This document shows positions 7,520-16,765 of a DNA stretch of 64,000 nucleotides, in pieces. The stretch covers positions 1-64,000 of the forward strand of contig JAGFJJ010000078.1 of the NCBI GenBank assembly GCA_024102815.1, in the 5' to 3' direction. Numbering within the stretch: position 1 is the first letter of the stretch; each line of letters opens with the position of its first letter. The translations under genes and the position numbers were made by a program. Source of the stretch: Phycisphaerae bacterium. GTDB lineage: Bacteria > Planctomycetota > Phycisphaerae > UBA1845. The notes under the pieces were generated by a model. The model was not told where the DNA came from, made no database searches, and worked only from the letters and a program-made list of their open reading frames with translations.

Positions 7520-8727
7520 AGAACAAGAGAACTCGATGCACCTTGATTACCATCGTGGGACTGTCCGCCGTCGCGCTGAATCTGGGCGGCTGTGAACGAG
7601 GGCAGGCTACCGGTCCTCCGCAGAAGCCGGTGCCCGAGGTTGCCGTAGTCACCGTATCGTCGGAGCCGGTGACGCTGACCACTGAACTGCCCGGCCGCGT
7701 GGCTTCCTTTCTCGAAGCGGATGTACGGCCCCAGGTCAGCGGCATCATCCAGTCGCGCCTGTTCGAGGAGGGACAGGGTGTCGAGGCGGGCATGGTTCTC
7801 TACCAGATTGCCCCCGCCCGCTACCAGGCGACGTACGATCGCGCCAAGGCGGCGCTCGCCGTGGCGGAAGCGGAGCTGCCTGCAATCCAATCCCGCCTGG
7901 AACGCTACCGCAGCGCTCTGGCCGAGAACGCGGTGAGCCAGCAGGACTACGATGACACGGCCGCCGCTGTGCAGCAGGCTGAGGCGACGATCGCGCTGCG
8001 TCGGGCGGAAGTGGAAAGTGCCCATATCGACCTGTCCTATACGCGGATAACGGCTCCCATTTCGGGGCGCATTGGCAAGTCCAAGGTGACGGTCGGAAGC
8101 CTTGTGACGACCGACCAGCCTGCCGCGCTCGCGACGATCCACCAGTTCGACCCTGCTTACGTCGATGTGCCCCAGTCCTCCAAGCAGTTCCTCGAACTGC
8201 GCCGTGACTTGGAAACCGGGCGACTCAAGGCGGAGGGCGGCCGTGCCGTGCGGGTCGTCCTCGAAGAAGGGACGGCCTATCCCTTGGAGGGAACGCTCCA
8301 GTTCCGCGACGTACAGGTAGATCCCACCACCGGGTCGTTCGTCCTGCGCATCACCGTGCCGAATCCGGATCATGTTCTCTTGCCGGGCATGTTCGTGCGA
8401 GCCGTCGTCCAGGAGGGGGTCGTTCAGGAGGCGATCCTGGTTCCGCAGGAGGGCGTCAGCCGCAACCCCAAGGGAGAGGCGATCGCGCTGGTGGTCGACG
8501 ACGGCGGCAAGGTCGAGCAGCGGACGCTCGTGCTGAATCGAGCTCTGGGCCGCAGGTGGCTGGTCGACTCGGGCCTGGCGGTGGGGGATCGGCTGATTGT
8601 TGAAGGCCTGCAGAATGTGCGGCCGGGCGCCGATGTCAAAGTCGTTTCGGCGGAAAGTCGGACGCCCGGCGCGCAGGGCGATCGGACGCAGGAAGTCGTG
8701 GCGACGTCGAATCAAGGAACGCCGTGA
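7516..8727 (+). CDS. RND efflux periplasmic adaptor (AcrA/MexA-like membrane fusion protein)
   Basis: The 403-residue protein begins with a signal peptide and lipobox LNLGGC, so it is an inner-membrane-anchored periplasmic lipoprotein. The order of parts is that of AcrA: a barrel-sandwich lipoyl half (VTTELPGRVASFLEADVRPQVSGII), a helical hairpin (AKAALAVAEAELPAIQSRLE to QQAEATIALRRAEVE), the second lipoyl half (LSYTRITAPISGRIGKS), a beta-barrel, and the membrane-proximal domain (VLLPGMFVRAVV). It links the pump to the outer-membrane channel. It overlaps both neighbours by 4 bases. Confidence 0.92.
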   Translation: MKNKRTRCTLITIVGLSAVALNLGGCERGQATGPPQKPVPEVAVVTVSSEPVTLTTELPGRVASFLEADVRPQVSGIIQSRLFEEGQGVEAGMVLYQIAPARYQATYDRAKAALAVAEAELPAIQSRLERYRSALAENAVSQQDYDDTAAAVQQAEATIALRRAEVESAHIDLSYTRITAPISGRIGKSKVTVGSLVTTDQPAALATIHQFDPAYVDVPQSSKQFLELRRDLETGRLKAEGGRAVRVVLEEGTAYPLEGTLQFRDVQVDPTTGSFVLRITVPNPDHVLLPGMFVRAVVQEGVVQEAILVPQEGVSRNPKGEAIALVVDDGGKVEQRTLVLNRALGRRWLVDSGLAVGDRLIVEGLQNVRPGADVKVVSAESRTPGAQGDRTQEVVATSNQGTP

Positions 8728-11700
8728 TGATATCCAACTTCTTTCTAGAGCGCCCGGTCTTCGCCTGGGTGATCGCGATCGTCATCATGCTCGCCGGGGC
8801 CCTGGCGATCTACAGCCTGCCGATTTCGCAATACCCGCCGATTGCCCCGCCGTCGATCGCCGTCGATGCCTTCTACCCCGGCGCTTCCGCCGAGACCGTC
8901 GAAAACAGCGTGGTTCAGATCATCGAACAGAAGATGACGGGCCTGAACCGCCTCCTGTACATGTCGGCTACCAGCGACTCTTCCGGGGCCGGCCGGCTGG
9001 AACTCACGTTCGAGCCAGGCACCGATCCGGACTTGGCCTGGGCCGAGGTCCAGAACAAGCTTCAGCTTGCCACGGCGAGTCTACCCGACGTGGTGCAGCG
9101 CCAGGGCATCACGGTGAGCAAATCCACGCGGAACTACCTGATCATCGTCGGGCTGGTTTCGGAAGACGGAAGCATGGACGACATCGACCTGGCGGACTAT
9201 GCCCAGGCCAATGTGGAGAACGTGCTCGCTCGGGTGCCGGGCGTAGGAGAGGTGCAGGTCTTCAGCACGCAATATGCCATGCGGATCTGGCTCGATCCAG
9301 ACAAGCTGACGGCCTACGGCTTGGTGATCGAGGACGTGACCGCGGCGTTGCGGGATTACAACGTGGAAGTCTCCGCCGGCCAGTTAGGCGGAGCACCGGC
9401 CATGGAGGGTCAGAGGCTGAACGCCTCGATCGTCGTCCAGAACCTGCTTCAGACTCCGGAGGAGTTCGCGGCGATTCCGCTGCGCACCAATCCGGATGGT
9501 TCGATCGTGCGCGTCCAGGATGTGGGGCGAACCGAGTTGGGCACCGAGCGCTACGGCAGCCGGACGCGTTTCAACGGGCGTCCTTCAGCAGCCCTGGCGG
9601 TTCGGCAGGTGCCCGGAGCGAACTCCCTCGAGACCGCGGATGCGGTCAAGGCCAAGATGGGCGAGCTGGCCCGCTACTTTCCGCCGGGCATGAAGGAGAT
9701 ATATCCCTACGACACGACCCCATTTGTGAAGGTCGCCATCGAAGAGGTGGTCAAGACGCTGCTCGAAGCCATCGTGCTGGTCTTTCTGGTGATGTATCTT
9801 TTCCTCGGCAACATGCGGGCCACCCTGATTCCGACGATCGCCGTGCCGGTCGTCGTCCTGGGGACGTTCGCAGCCCTGGGGCTGTTCGGCTTCTCGATCA
9901 ACATGCTGACCATGTTCGCGATGGTGTTGGCGATCGGCCTGCTCGTCGATGACGCCATCGTGGTCGTCGAAAACGTGGAACGGGTCATGAGCGAGGAAGG
10001 GCTTCCGCCCCGCGAGGCGACGCGGAAGTCCATGGCCGAGATCACCAGCGCGCTGATCGGAATCGGCGTGGTGTTGTCGGCGGTGTTCGGGCCGATGGCC
10101 TTCTTCAGCGGCTCGACCGGGGTTATCTACCGCCAGTTCTCCGTAACTCTCATCGCCGCCATGCTGCTGTCCGTCGTCGTGGCTCTTATCCTGACGCCGG
10201 TTCTTTGCGCCTCACTGCTCAAGCCCGTGCCCAAGGGGCACGAAGCGGCCGAGACAGGCGCGCGCTTCCTGCGGCCCTTTTTCCACTGGTTCGACCGGAT
10301 CTTCAACTGGTGTAGAAGCGTGTACCTGAAGGTGGTGGGCTACGCGCTGTCTCGCAAGCTGCGTTTCGCCGTCGCCTATTTGCTGATCGTCGCGGCGATG
10401 GGCTATTTGTTCATGCGCATGCCCACGGCGTACCTCCCGGAAGAGGATCAGGGCATTATGTTCGTCCAGGCGCAGCTGCCCGAGGGAGCAACCCTGGAGC
10501 AGACCGACGAGGTCATGACCAAGGTCCGCGAGCATTTCCTGAAGGAAGAGGAAGAAGCGGTCGCTTCCTGCCTTACCATCTCCGGCCGCAGTTTTTCCGG
10601 CGTCGCGCAAAATGCCGGCATGGCCTTCGTCAAGCTCAAGGACTGGGAGATCCGGGATCGCCCGGAACTGAAGGTGAATGCGATTGTTGGTCGCGCCATG
10701 GCCGAGTTCTCGAGGATCCGCGAGGCGCGGGTGTTCGCGTTCCCGCCTCCAGCCGTTCTTGAGTTAGGGCAAGCCGGGGGATTCGACTTCCAGTTACAGG
10801 ATCGCGGTGGGCTCGGGCACGGAGCGTTGATGGCGGCCCGCAACCAGTTGCTTCAACTGGCGGTTGCAGACCCTGGCCTGACCCGCGTCCGCCCGAACGG
10901 GCTGGAGGACGTATCCGAGTACCGCATCGACGTGGACTGGGAGAAGGCCGGGGCGCTGGGTGTGCCGATCGACGCCATCCACAACACCGTTTCAGCAGCA
11001 TTCGGCAGCGCCTACGTGAACGACTTCATTCAGGGCGGACGAGTCAAGCGGGTATACGTCCAGCTCGACGCGCCCTACCGCATGCTGCCGGGCGATCTGG
11101 ACCGGTTGTACGTGCGAAATGACCAGAGTCTCATGACCCCGTTTCACACGCTGGCGTCCGGGCGCTGGAGCTTCGGGTCTCCGCGACTGGAGCGGTACAA
11201 CGCATTTCCATCGATCAATTTCTGGGGCGAACCCGCCCCCGGCCGCAGCTCCGGTGAAGCCATGGACACCATGGAAGCGTTTGTCGATCAACTGCCGCGC
11301 GGGATCGGTTTCGACTGGACCGGGATCTCCTACCAGGAGCGTCTGGCCACGGCCCAGGGACCGACCCTCTATGCTTTCTCGATCATTGTGATCTTTCTTT
11401 GTCTTGCGGCGCTATACGAGAGCTGGATCGTCCCCATCACGATTCTGCTGGCATTGCCGCTCGGCATCGTCGGCGGTGTCCTGGGTTCCTCGCTGCGGGG
11501 GATGCCCAACGACGTTTACTTTCAGATCGGACTGCTCACCGTTCTCGGGTTGACAACCAAAAACGCCATCCTGATCGTCCAGTTTGCCTTGGCCAAGGCG
11601 CGCGAGGGAATGGGCCTGATCGAAGCCACGCTCGAGGGTTCACGATTGCGACTACGTCCGATCGTCATGACTTCACTAGCGTTCGGTTTCGGCGTCCTGC

Positions 11701-11894
11701 CGCTGGCTACCGCCGCAGGCGCCGGCGCGGGCGCGCAGGTCGCCATCGGCACCGGAGTCCTGGGCGGTGTGGTCACAGCGACGTTTCTGGCAACCGTTTT
11801 CGTGCCGCTCTTCTTCGTAGCCGTGTATAGCACATTCGGCCGAAGACTGCGCCACGCTGCGGAGCCCCAATTCCCCGTGAGCGGAACTGCCTGA
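8724..11894 (+). CDS. RND multidrug efflux pump, HAE1/AcrB family
   Basis: At 1056 residues it has the normal length of AcrB-type pumps. It starts NFFLERPVFAWVIAIVIML, the usual first membrane helix, and has twelve predicted membrane helices in two halves with large periplasmic loops. The proton-relay residues are present: the Asp pair in GLLVDDAIVVVENV (helix 4) and the Lys in LTTKNAILIVQFA (helix 10). The second porter half includes LYESWIVPITILLALPLGIVGG. It would export hydrophobic or amphiphilic compounds using the proton gradient. The preceding TetR presumably controls it. Confidence 0.95.
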   Translation: MMISNFFLERPVFAWVIAIVIMLAGALAIYSLPISQYPPIAPPSIAVDAFYPGASAETVENSVVQIIEQKMTGLNRLLYMSATSDSSGAGRLELTFEPGTDPDLAWAEVQNKLQLATASLPDVVQRQGITVSKSTRNYLIIVGLVSEDGSMDDIDLADYAQANVENVLARVPGVGEVQVFSTQYAMRIWLDPDKLTAYGLVIEDVTAALRDYNVEVSAGQLGGAPAMEGQRLNASIVVQNLLQTPEEFAAIPLRTNPDGSIVRVQDVGRTELGTERYGSRTRFNGRPSAALAVRQVPGANSLETADAVKAKMGELARYFPPGMKEIYPYDTTPFVKVAIEEVVKTLLEAIVLVFLVMYLFLGNMRATLIPTIAVPVVVLGTFAALGLFGFSINMLTMFAMVLAIGLLVDDAIVVVENVERVMSEEGLPPREATRKSMAEITSALIGIGVVLSAVFGPMAFFSGSTGVIYRQFSVTLIAAMLLSVVVALILTPVLCASLLKPVPKGHEAAETGARFLRPFFHWFDRIFNWCRSVYLKVVGYALSRKLRFAVAYLLIVAAMGYLFMRMPTAYLPEEDQGIMFVQAQLPEGATLEQTDEVMTKVREHFLKEEEEAVASCLTISGRSFSGVAQNAGMAFVKLKDWEIRDRPELKVNAIVGRAMAEFSRIREARVFAFPPPAVLELGQAGGFDFQLQDRGGLGHGALMAARNQLLQLAVADPGLTRVRPNGLEDVSEYRIDVDWEKAGALGVPIDAIHNTVSAAFGSAYVNDFIQGGRVKRVYVQLDAPYRMLPGDLDRLYVRNDQSLMTPFHTLASGRWSFGSPRLERYNAFPSINFWGEPAPGRSSGEAMDTMEAFVDQLPRGIGFDWTGISYQERLATAQGPTLYAFSIIVIFLCLAALYESWIVPITILLALPLGIVGGVLGSSLRGMPNDVYFQIGLLTVLGLTTKNAILIVQFALAKAREGMGLIEATLEGSRLRLRPIVMTSLAFGFGVLPLATAAGAGAGAQVAIGTGVLGGVVTATFLATVFVPLFFVAVYSTFGRRLRHAAEPQFPVSGTA

Positions 11895-11913
11895 CCGCAA
11901 GGAGGTCGGGACT

Positions 11914-12798
11914 ATGGGCGGCGCATACACTGACTACCCGAGCGACGACCTTCGCTTCTGGTCGACGGAGGTCGTTGGGTCGGTTACCATCCTGCGATTT
12001 GCCCCCGGCTCAATTTCTGTCGGGGTGGACTTGCGCCGCATCGGGACGCTTTGGGAGCTGTTTGATGAGCTTGTCGTCGGTCCGCACCGGTTGCTCCTCA
12101 CCAGCTTCCCGTCGAGCGGACTGAACCATGGAGCATTGGTTCAGCTCAACGAGTGCTTTCGCCGTGTGAACGTGGCTGATGAGTCAACATATGCCGGCGA
12201 CTCCCGGGCGCGCACGGAGTTGGCCCGCGAAGAAGTCGCGATGCAGCGGTATATCACGTACCTCCGCGACCCTCGGCTCTTCGTGGTGGGGTCGTACCAA
12301 GGCGAGCTCGACATTCACTTCTTGGGTTTGCTACTTGCGTGTGACTTCCGGATCGCTTCAGAGGACACCGTGATCGTAAACCGCGGGCATCCGCTCGGCG
12401 TAAGCCCTGCTACGGCCGTGCCTTGGTTTCTCACGCGGATCGTAGGCCAGGATCACGCCCTGGAGATCTTGCTCGGATGCGAGGAGCTATCGGCACGCCG
12501 CGCGTACGAGCTGGGCTTCGTTCATCGCTTGACCAAGACAGGGTCGCACGAACGCGATTCAATTGCCTTTGTTGAGGCTGTAGCAGCAAAGGGAGTAAAG
12601 AATCTTCTCAGGCTAAAACGCGCGCTCGGCAGATCATCCGTTCCGCTCGACAAGTACCTTGAGGTCGAGGGAGTCGGTCTGGAACATCTACCAGTCACGA
12701 CGCCGTTCTGTACCAACTGTGGTTACAACCTCACAGGCAACGTGAGCGGAACGTGCCCGGAGTGCGGCAGGGCCATCCATCAGGACGGTGGTGAATGA
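11914..12798 (+). CDS. Crotonase-fold (enoyl-CoA hydratase/isomerase-like) protein with C-terminal zinc ribbon
   Basis: AAGGAGG precedes the ATG. Residues about 15-235 follow the enoyl-CoA hydratase/isomerase fold: a first strand-helix, the core VGSYQGELDIHFLGLLLACDFRIASEDT that normally forms the CoA-binding and oxyanion-hole region, then GVSPATAVPWFLTRIVG and ARRAYELGFVHRL. The usual Gly-rich oxyanion residues are altered (GELDIHFLG in place of AxGGG), so catalysis is doubtful. The last 30 residues are a four-Cys zinc ribbon (CTNCGYNLTG...CPECG), which I associate with planctomycete proteins. It lies between a complete and a truncated RND pump; its role there is unknown. Confidence 0.75.
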   Translation: MGGAYTDYPSDDLRFWSTEVVGSVTILRFAPGSISVGVDLRRIGTLWELFDELVVGPHRLLLTSFPSSGLNHGALVQLNECFRRVNVADESTYAGDSRARTELAREEVAMQRYITYLRDPRLFVVGSYQGELDIHFLGLLLACDFRIASEDTVIVNRGHPLGVSPATAVPWFLTRIVGQDHALEILLGCEELSARRAYELGFVHRLTKTGSHERDSIAFVEAVAAKGVKNLLRLKRALGRSSVPLDKYLEVEGVGLEHLPVTTPFCTNCGYNLTGNVSGTCPECGRAIHQDGGE

Positions 12799-12804
12799 CT
12801 GTGA

Positions 12805-13419
12805 ATGGCAGTTGGAAAGCGCAGCGCCTTGGGCGGCCTGGCCGACCCCATGCAAGGGTCGTTCGGCTACCTGTTCCTCGCGCGCTACCCAGCGACCGTC
12901 ATCGTCTACATGGTGCTGGCTTCTCAGTTCGAGAGCCTAGTCCATCCCTTCACAATCATGCTCGCGTTGCCACTTTCGGTTGTCGGTGCCTTCGGCTTGT
13001 TGATTCTGAGCGATATGACGGTGAGCATTTATACGATGATCGGCCTCATCCTCCTAATGGGGTTGGTTACGAAGAACGGCGTATTGCTGGTGGACTTCAT
13101 CAACACGCTTCGCCACCGTGACGGGCTGGAGCGGGATGCGGCGATCCTCAAGGCCGGGCCTATTCGTCTCCGTCCGATCCTAATGACGACCCTCGCCCTG
13201 ATCTTCGGCATGCTTCCCATCGCCCTGGGAACGGGAGCGGGTTCTGAATCACGCCAGCCGATGGCGATCGCCGTCATCGGCGGCTTGACGACTTCCACGC
13301 TGCTCACGCTGATCGTCGTGCCGGCGGTCTACACGATTGTCGATGATTTGGTGCATCCATCCACCTGGCGGGTGGCTCGCTGGCTAAGACGCAAGACGAT
13401 ACGCGCGACGCACGGCTGA
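12805..13419 (+). pseudogene. C-terminal fragment of a second RND pump
   Basis: Only about 200 residues of an RND transporter remain, beginning near the last membrane domain: VYMVLASQFESLVHPFTIML, LMGLVTKNGVLLVDF (with the helix-10 Lys), GPIRLRPILMTTLALIFGM and a normal C-terminus. The first 850 or so residues are missing, including the helix-4 Asp pair, so it cannot pump alone. The ATG has no ribosome-binding site and lies 6 bases after the crotonase stop. It differs clearly from the complete pump at 8724, so it is the relic of a separate gene, not a duplication of the neighbour. Confidence 0.8.
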
Positions 13420-13661
13420 GACGCCGCGGCCGCCCCGAGGCAGGCCACGATTCCGATCAGCCATCCCCAGCCCTCAGCGCCGCCTTTGTACTCTCGGATC
13501 TCCTTTGACCGCGCTTCAGGGGTTGGAAAAAACTCCAATTCCGGCAGGCCTTCCCGCCCGGTCGCTGGGCCGGGGACGGGGGTTTGCATCCCCCATCCTC
13601 CGACCCGCGAATTGCGGTCGGCGGCCTGCGGTACTTGAGCGAATCACTCGGATTCAAAAGG
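13420..13661. other. Junction region without a clear gene
   Basis: Between the pump fragment and the 39-residue peptide gene. An 86-codon minus-strand frame (13329-13589) contains a hydrophobic part (AEGWGWLIGIVACLGAAAAS) but runs into the pump fragment, has no ribosome-binding site and is not recognised. Confidence 0.4.
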
Positions 13662-13781
13662 TCAACGCAACGCTCGGAAACCCATCCACGCAAGGAAGGC
13701 GCACCCGATTGGGCCGGGGCGCTCCCAGGCGAAGGATACGAGCAACACGGCAACGATAAGAAACCACACGGTAGCATGCAT
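13662..13781 (-). CDS. 39-residue hydrophobic peptide, related to the one at 55112
   Basis: The peptide starts MHATVWFLIVAVLL and ends MGFRALR; it has one or two membrane helices. An open frame continues upstream, but the similarity to the peptide at 55112-55231 begins exactly at this Met and ends exactly at the stop, with 15 of 39 residues identical without gaps. About 25 bases upstream of the two starts are also similar (CCGGCCGACCCGTGCAAT against CCCGCCGACCTGCGCAAT on the plus strand). Matching ends argue for real genes. No function is known to me. Confidence 0.5.
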   Translation of the reverse strand: MHATVWFLIVAVLLVSFAWERPGPIGCAFLAWMGFRALR

Positions 13782-13917
13782 GAATCCGAGTCTGCCACAA
13801 CCGGCCGACCCGTGCAATGCCCTTGGACGCGACGCCTCGACGGCCCGCTCGGGGGACGGATCGGCCCGGCACCGGGCGACCAGGGCGTCCGGCCGGTCCG
13901 TGTCCCTGATGCGGTTG

Positions 13918-14535
13918 TCAAATCCGGGGTACTTGGAGGTCCTGCTCCAGCGCTCTGGGGCGTGACCAGCGTGCGTACTTCGCAAGCTCTATATTGACTT
14001 CGTCAACGTCAAAGTGCCTCGGATCGAAATCTTCTCCCGCCCATTCCCGGAAGGCCTCGTGCTCGGGGTGTCGAGCATTCCTGATGGCCTGCAGAAACTC
14101 GGCAAAGCCGTCGATACCTCCGACATCTTCAGGCGGGCAGCTCTGCTTACCATCCAGGCAGGTGACGCGCAGACAATGACCCTTCGGAATATCGTCGATC
14201 CGCTCAACCTGAAGTTCGTGGCACCAGGCGTCGCCGAAGTCGTACTCATAGAAAAACTTCGCCTTCTCGGTGACGATCAGGTCGGAGAGGCGGATTTTCG
14301 CCTCCTGTTCCCCATCATCGCCTGCATCCTCAAGTTCCTCCGCATACCTGCGGCCTTCAATCTCGAAGCAGTGAAGATGCGTCTCCTGCCAACCCATGAC
14401 GATTTGAATGATATCGTGTAGGCGGTCCAGGCTGATCTCGCCGGGGACGCAGAAGCGCCGCCAGATGGACGGCTTGGTTCCCACCAGCGTGATCTTGATC
14501 ACGTAAGCTCTTGCTTGCGAATAAGTCGAAACCAT
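13918..14535 (-). CDS. Plasmid pRiA4b ORF-3-like family protein
   Basis: The protein begins with AYVIKITLVGTKPSIWRRF, the hallmark of the PRiA4 ORF3 family found on plasmids and near transposons: a strand, then PxIWRR. Further matches are LHDIIQIVMGWQETHLHCFEI and FFYEYDFGDAWCHELQVE, with the family's YDFGDxWxH motif. The C-terminal third includes a Cys-Asp-Gly region (CLDGKQSCPPEDVGG), also typical. The start at 14535 is chosen because the family motif begins shortly after it; an upstream ATG at 14583 is possible. The function of the family is unknown. It lies downstream of the Qat operon on the same strand, 218 bases beyond qatD. Confidence 0.75.
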   Translation of the reverse strand: MVSTYSQARAYVIKITLVGTKPSIWRRFCVPGEISLDRLHDIIQIVMGWQETHLHCFEIEGRRYAEELEDAGDDGEQEAKIRLSDLIVTEKAKFFYEYDFGDAWCHELQVERIDDIPKGHCLRVTCLDGKQSCPPEDVGGIDGFAEFLQAIRNARHPEHEAFREWAGEDFDPRHFDVDEVNIELAKYARWSRPRALEQDLQVPRI

Positions 14536-14753
14536 TCGGCATCCATCCACGACGAAACCAAGGTACCTCGACGCAGGCGGCACGATCGAGAACGCCCAGG
14601 CGTTCGCGGCCCATGAGTCGCCGCGAACGACAAAGCTCTACGACCGAACAGAACGACGAGATTACACTTGACGAGATTGAACGCATCACGATTTGAGCGA
14701 CCATGCCCTCTCGGAGGCGGAATCACAGGAATCGTTATCTTAACACTCTGCAC

Positions 14754-15491
14754 TCATACAATAGCATGCGATTCTAGCTTCCTGAAATTCTCATCAAGTG
14801 TTCCACGAAGATCGCCCTGATCCATGCACCATAGAGTAGCCAGCTCGGTCGTCGTGATCTCAACATCCCACGGAAAGCACGACATGCCGTTGCGCCGGAC
14901 GAAGGGGCCGTCCGTTTCGGTAAGCACTCTGTCTCGCGGCATCTTCTCGACGAGCGCTCGTCCCTTCGCTGTTTTCAGCATCGGTAGACCGACACTAAAC
15001 CAACAGCCGTACTCAATCGCCTTCTTGAGCTCGGCTTGGGTACCTGCAAACCAGTGAAGGACTGCAAGTCCTGACTGTGGATACTCGTAGAGCGCTTCAA
15101 GCACCGGACTCACTGCACGCCTAGTGTGGATTGACATTACGCGGCCGCACTCGTGGCTTACCGTTTGTAATATGTGTCTAAACACTCGCACCTGCACTGG
15201 CCAATGGTCCCGCAGTTCGGGGCTACCGTCTAACCCGATTTCCCCGATCCACTTCGCTTTCTCTACAAGCGAATCGAACAGGTCTAACTCGACATGCCTC
15301 TCGTGAGCGATTTGCGGATGAAGCCCCAGGGCCGTATGAATGTGCTCTGAACCACCAGCCAGGCGTGAACTCTTCGTCCAAGCTGAGGGTGTCGTAGTTA
15401 CAGACAGCACCCTCATCGCAAGCACCCTACATCGGTCCGCAACCTTCTCCGGGTGTTGGTACAGATCGATATGGCAGTGACAGTCAATCAT
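14754..15491 (-). CDS. qatD: QatD: TatD-like metal-dependent nuclease of the Qat anti-phage system
   Basis: The 245-residue protein is a TatD family hydrolase. Metal ligands of the TIM barrel are visible: HCHIDL at the N-terminus, Glu in IGEIGLDG, His in MSIHTRR, His in VLHWFAG and Asp in LTETDGPF. As the fourth gene after QatA, QatB and QatC homologues, it matches QatD, the DNase of the Qat defence system. The ATG overlaps the stop of qatC by 4 bases. It is the last gene of the operon that begins with the HTH gene near 24.9 kb. Confidence 0.85.
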   Translation of the reverse strand: MIDCHCHIDLYQHPEKVADRCRVLAMRVLSVTTTPSAWTKSSRLAGGSEHIHTALGLHPQIAHERHVELDLFDSLVEKAKWIGEIGLDGSPELRDHWPVQVRVFRHILQTVSHECGRVMSIHTRRAVSPVLEALYEYPQSGLAVLHWFAGTQAELKKAIEYGCWFSVGLPMLKTAKGRALVEKMPRDRVLTETDGPFVRRNGMSCFPWDVEITTTELATLWCMDQGDLRGTLDENFRKLESHAIV

Positions 15492-16765
15492 CGCACACCC
15501 GCAGCAACCAAGAATGCCTTCAATTCCTCCAATCCACGCTCAACGACCCCTCGGTAATCTCGCACAACAGCACCGAGCGTCCACGGCAGCGACGTTGCCA
15601 AGAGACCGTCAAGTCCGTCTTCTTCCATTACGGCCAGAGCCATCGCCGCCGCACGAACGTCCTCAAACCCTGAGTGATCAGAGTCGTTCTTGCCCAAGTT
15701 CTTATACACGTAGCCAGTCCTGTCCGGGTGGCCCCACCGCTTAAAAGCAGCGCGGCGAATCTGGCATGGAACGCACCGTCCACAGTGCTGAAATCCATTT
15801 CGCCGGTAACGACCACAACTTATCGATCGACGAGCACGTTTCTTCAGGTAATCTTGGTCAAGACACTCCGCCAGCAGCTCGCCCTTTGTCTTAAAGCGAT
15901 AATCATTCTTGACCTGCACCCTGATTTCCAGCGTGCCCAGAAGCTCTTGAAACAAGTGCAAGAACACAGGGTGCGTTGTCCGTGTGCTAAGGCTGCCAAG
16001 CCTCGCTTCAGTGAGCGGAGGGTTGATCGATATTAGACCATTCTCACTCACAAAGAGCTCTACACATTGACCGTCCTGATATGCCCGTGTCGATAACGCC
16101 GCAAGCACACCATACGCAAGAAAGATAAAGGACCGCGAGCGTTGGGAACGCTCACGCTCGCCCGGACACTCGGCGTTGTGGTTGGTTTGAAAATGTCTAA
16201 GGCCGCCGCCCAGCTCACCGGCAAAGAGCGATTGATTTTCCGCCTCGCCGGGAACGACTTGACTCACTGCAATCGGCCTCCGGCCCTTTGCTACTGAATC
16301 GATCAACCCAACAAGACTATCGAGCCCCCCTGATAGTAGGGAAATACAATCTTCACCGGGATACACCGGCCTCGCGGGCGGTTCGTAGCCATGCCCACCA
16401 CGTACAAACGTCAGCGTCCAAATATCTGTCGTCAGAAATCGGAGCATTCGCTGAATCAGTTCAGCTTGTCGTGACCATTTCGAATCATCGGAGACAGGTA
16501 TCGTTAACTCAATCTCACGAGTCCATCCGTCGGGACTTTTCCCCCGAATCACGGCTTGATCGGCAGTGACCACCCCCAATGCCAAAGAGAGCAGGTCCCA
16601 CGCTTCCGCGGTTGGCACTAACTTCTGACGCCGTACGTGCTCCTGTACCGCAGCTCCAACCGAACCGCACAGGCGTTTGTCCGTGCGACCGTACAGAAGC
16701 ACTGGTAGTACACTCCGCGATAGTCGCGGCAAGTCCCTAGCCGACGCTTGGCAAACAACTTTCAT
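15488..16765 (-). CDS. qatC: QatC: QueC-like ATP-dependent protein of the Qat system
   Basis: The 425-residue protein carries the PP-loop motif SLLSGGLDSLVGLID (about residues 142-156), which in QueC (7-cyano-7-deazaguanine synthase) binds ATP, and near residue 340 a Cys cluster, HCGRCVPCQIRR, like the QueC zinc site. It is about twice as long as QueC, with an N-terminal domain of about 130 residues, as expected for QatC. In Qat the protein works in defence, probably by a QueC-like modification; its exact substrate is not evident here. It overlaps qatB and qatD by 4 bases each. Confidence 0.87.
   Translation of the reverse strand: MKVVCQASARDLPRLSRSVLPVLLYGRTDKRLCGSVGAAVQEHVRRQKLVPTAEAWDLLSLALGVVTADQAVIRGKSPDGWTREIELTIPVSDDSKWSRQAELIQRMLRFLTTDIWTLTFVRGGHGYEPPARPVYPGEDCISLLSGGLDSLVGLIDSVAKGRRPIAVSQVVPGEAENQSLFAGELGGGLRHFQTNHNAECPGERERSQRSRSFIFLAYGVLAALSTRAYQDGQCVELFVSENGLISINPPLTEARLGSLSTRTTHPVFLHLFQELLGTLEIRVQVKNDYRFKTKGELLAECLDQDYLKKRARRSISCGRYRRNGFQHCGRCVPCQIRRAAFKRWGHPDRTGYVYKNLGKNDSDHSGFEDVRAAAMALAVMEEDGLDGLLATSLPWTLGAVVRDYRGVVERGLEELKAFLVAAGVR

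Noticed and set aside
12805-13419. A functional small transporter
   Set aside because: It is just the last fifth of an RND pump with no ribosome-binding site and without the helix-4 Asp residues.
13329-13589. 86-codon minus-strand frame with a hydrophobic segment
   Set aside because: It overlaps the RND fragment, lacks a ribosome-binding site, and most of it is low-complexity chance translation.
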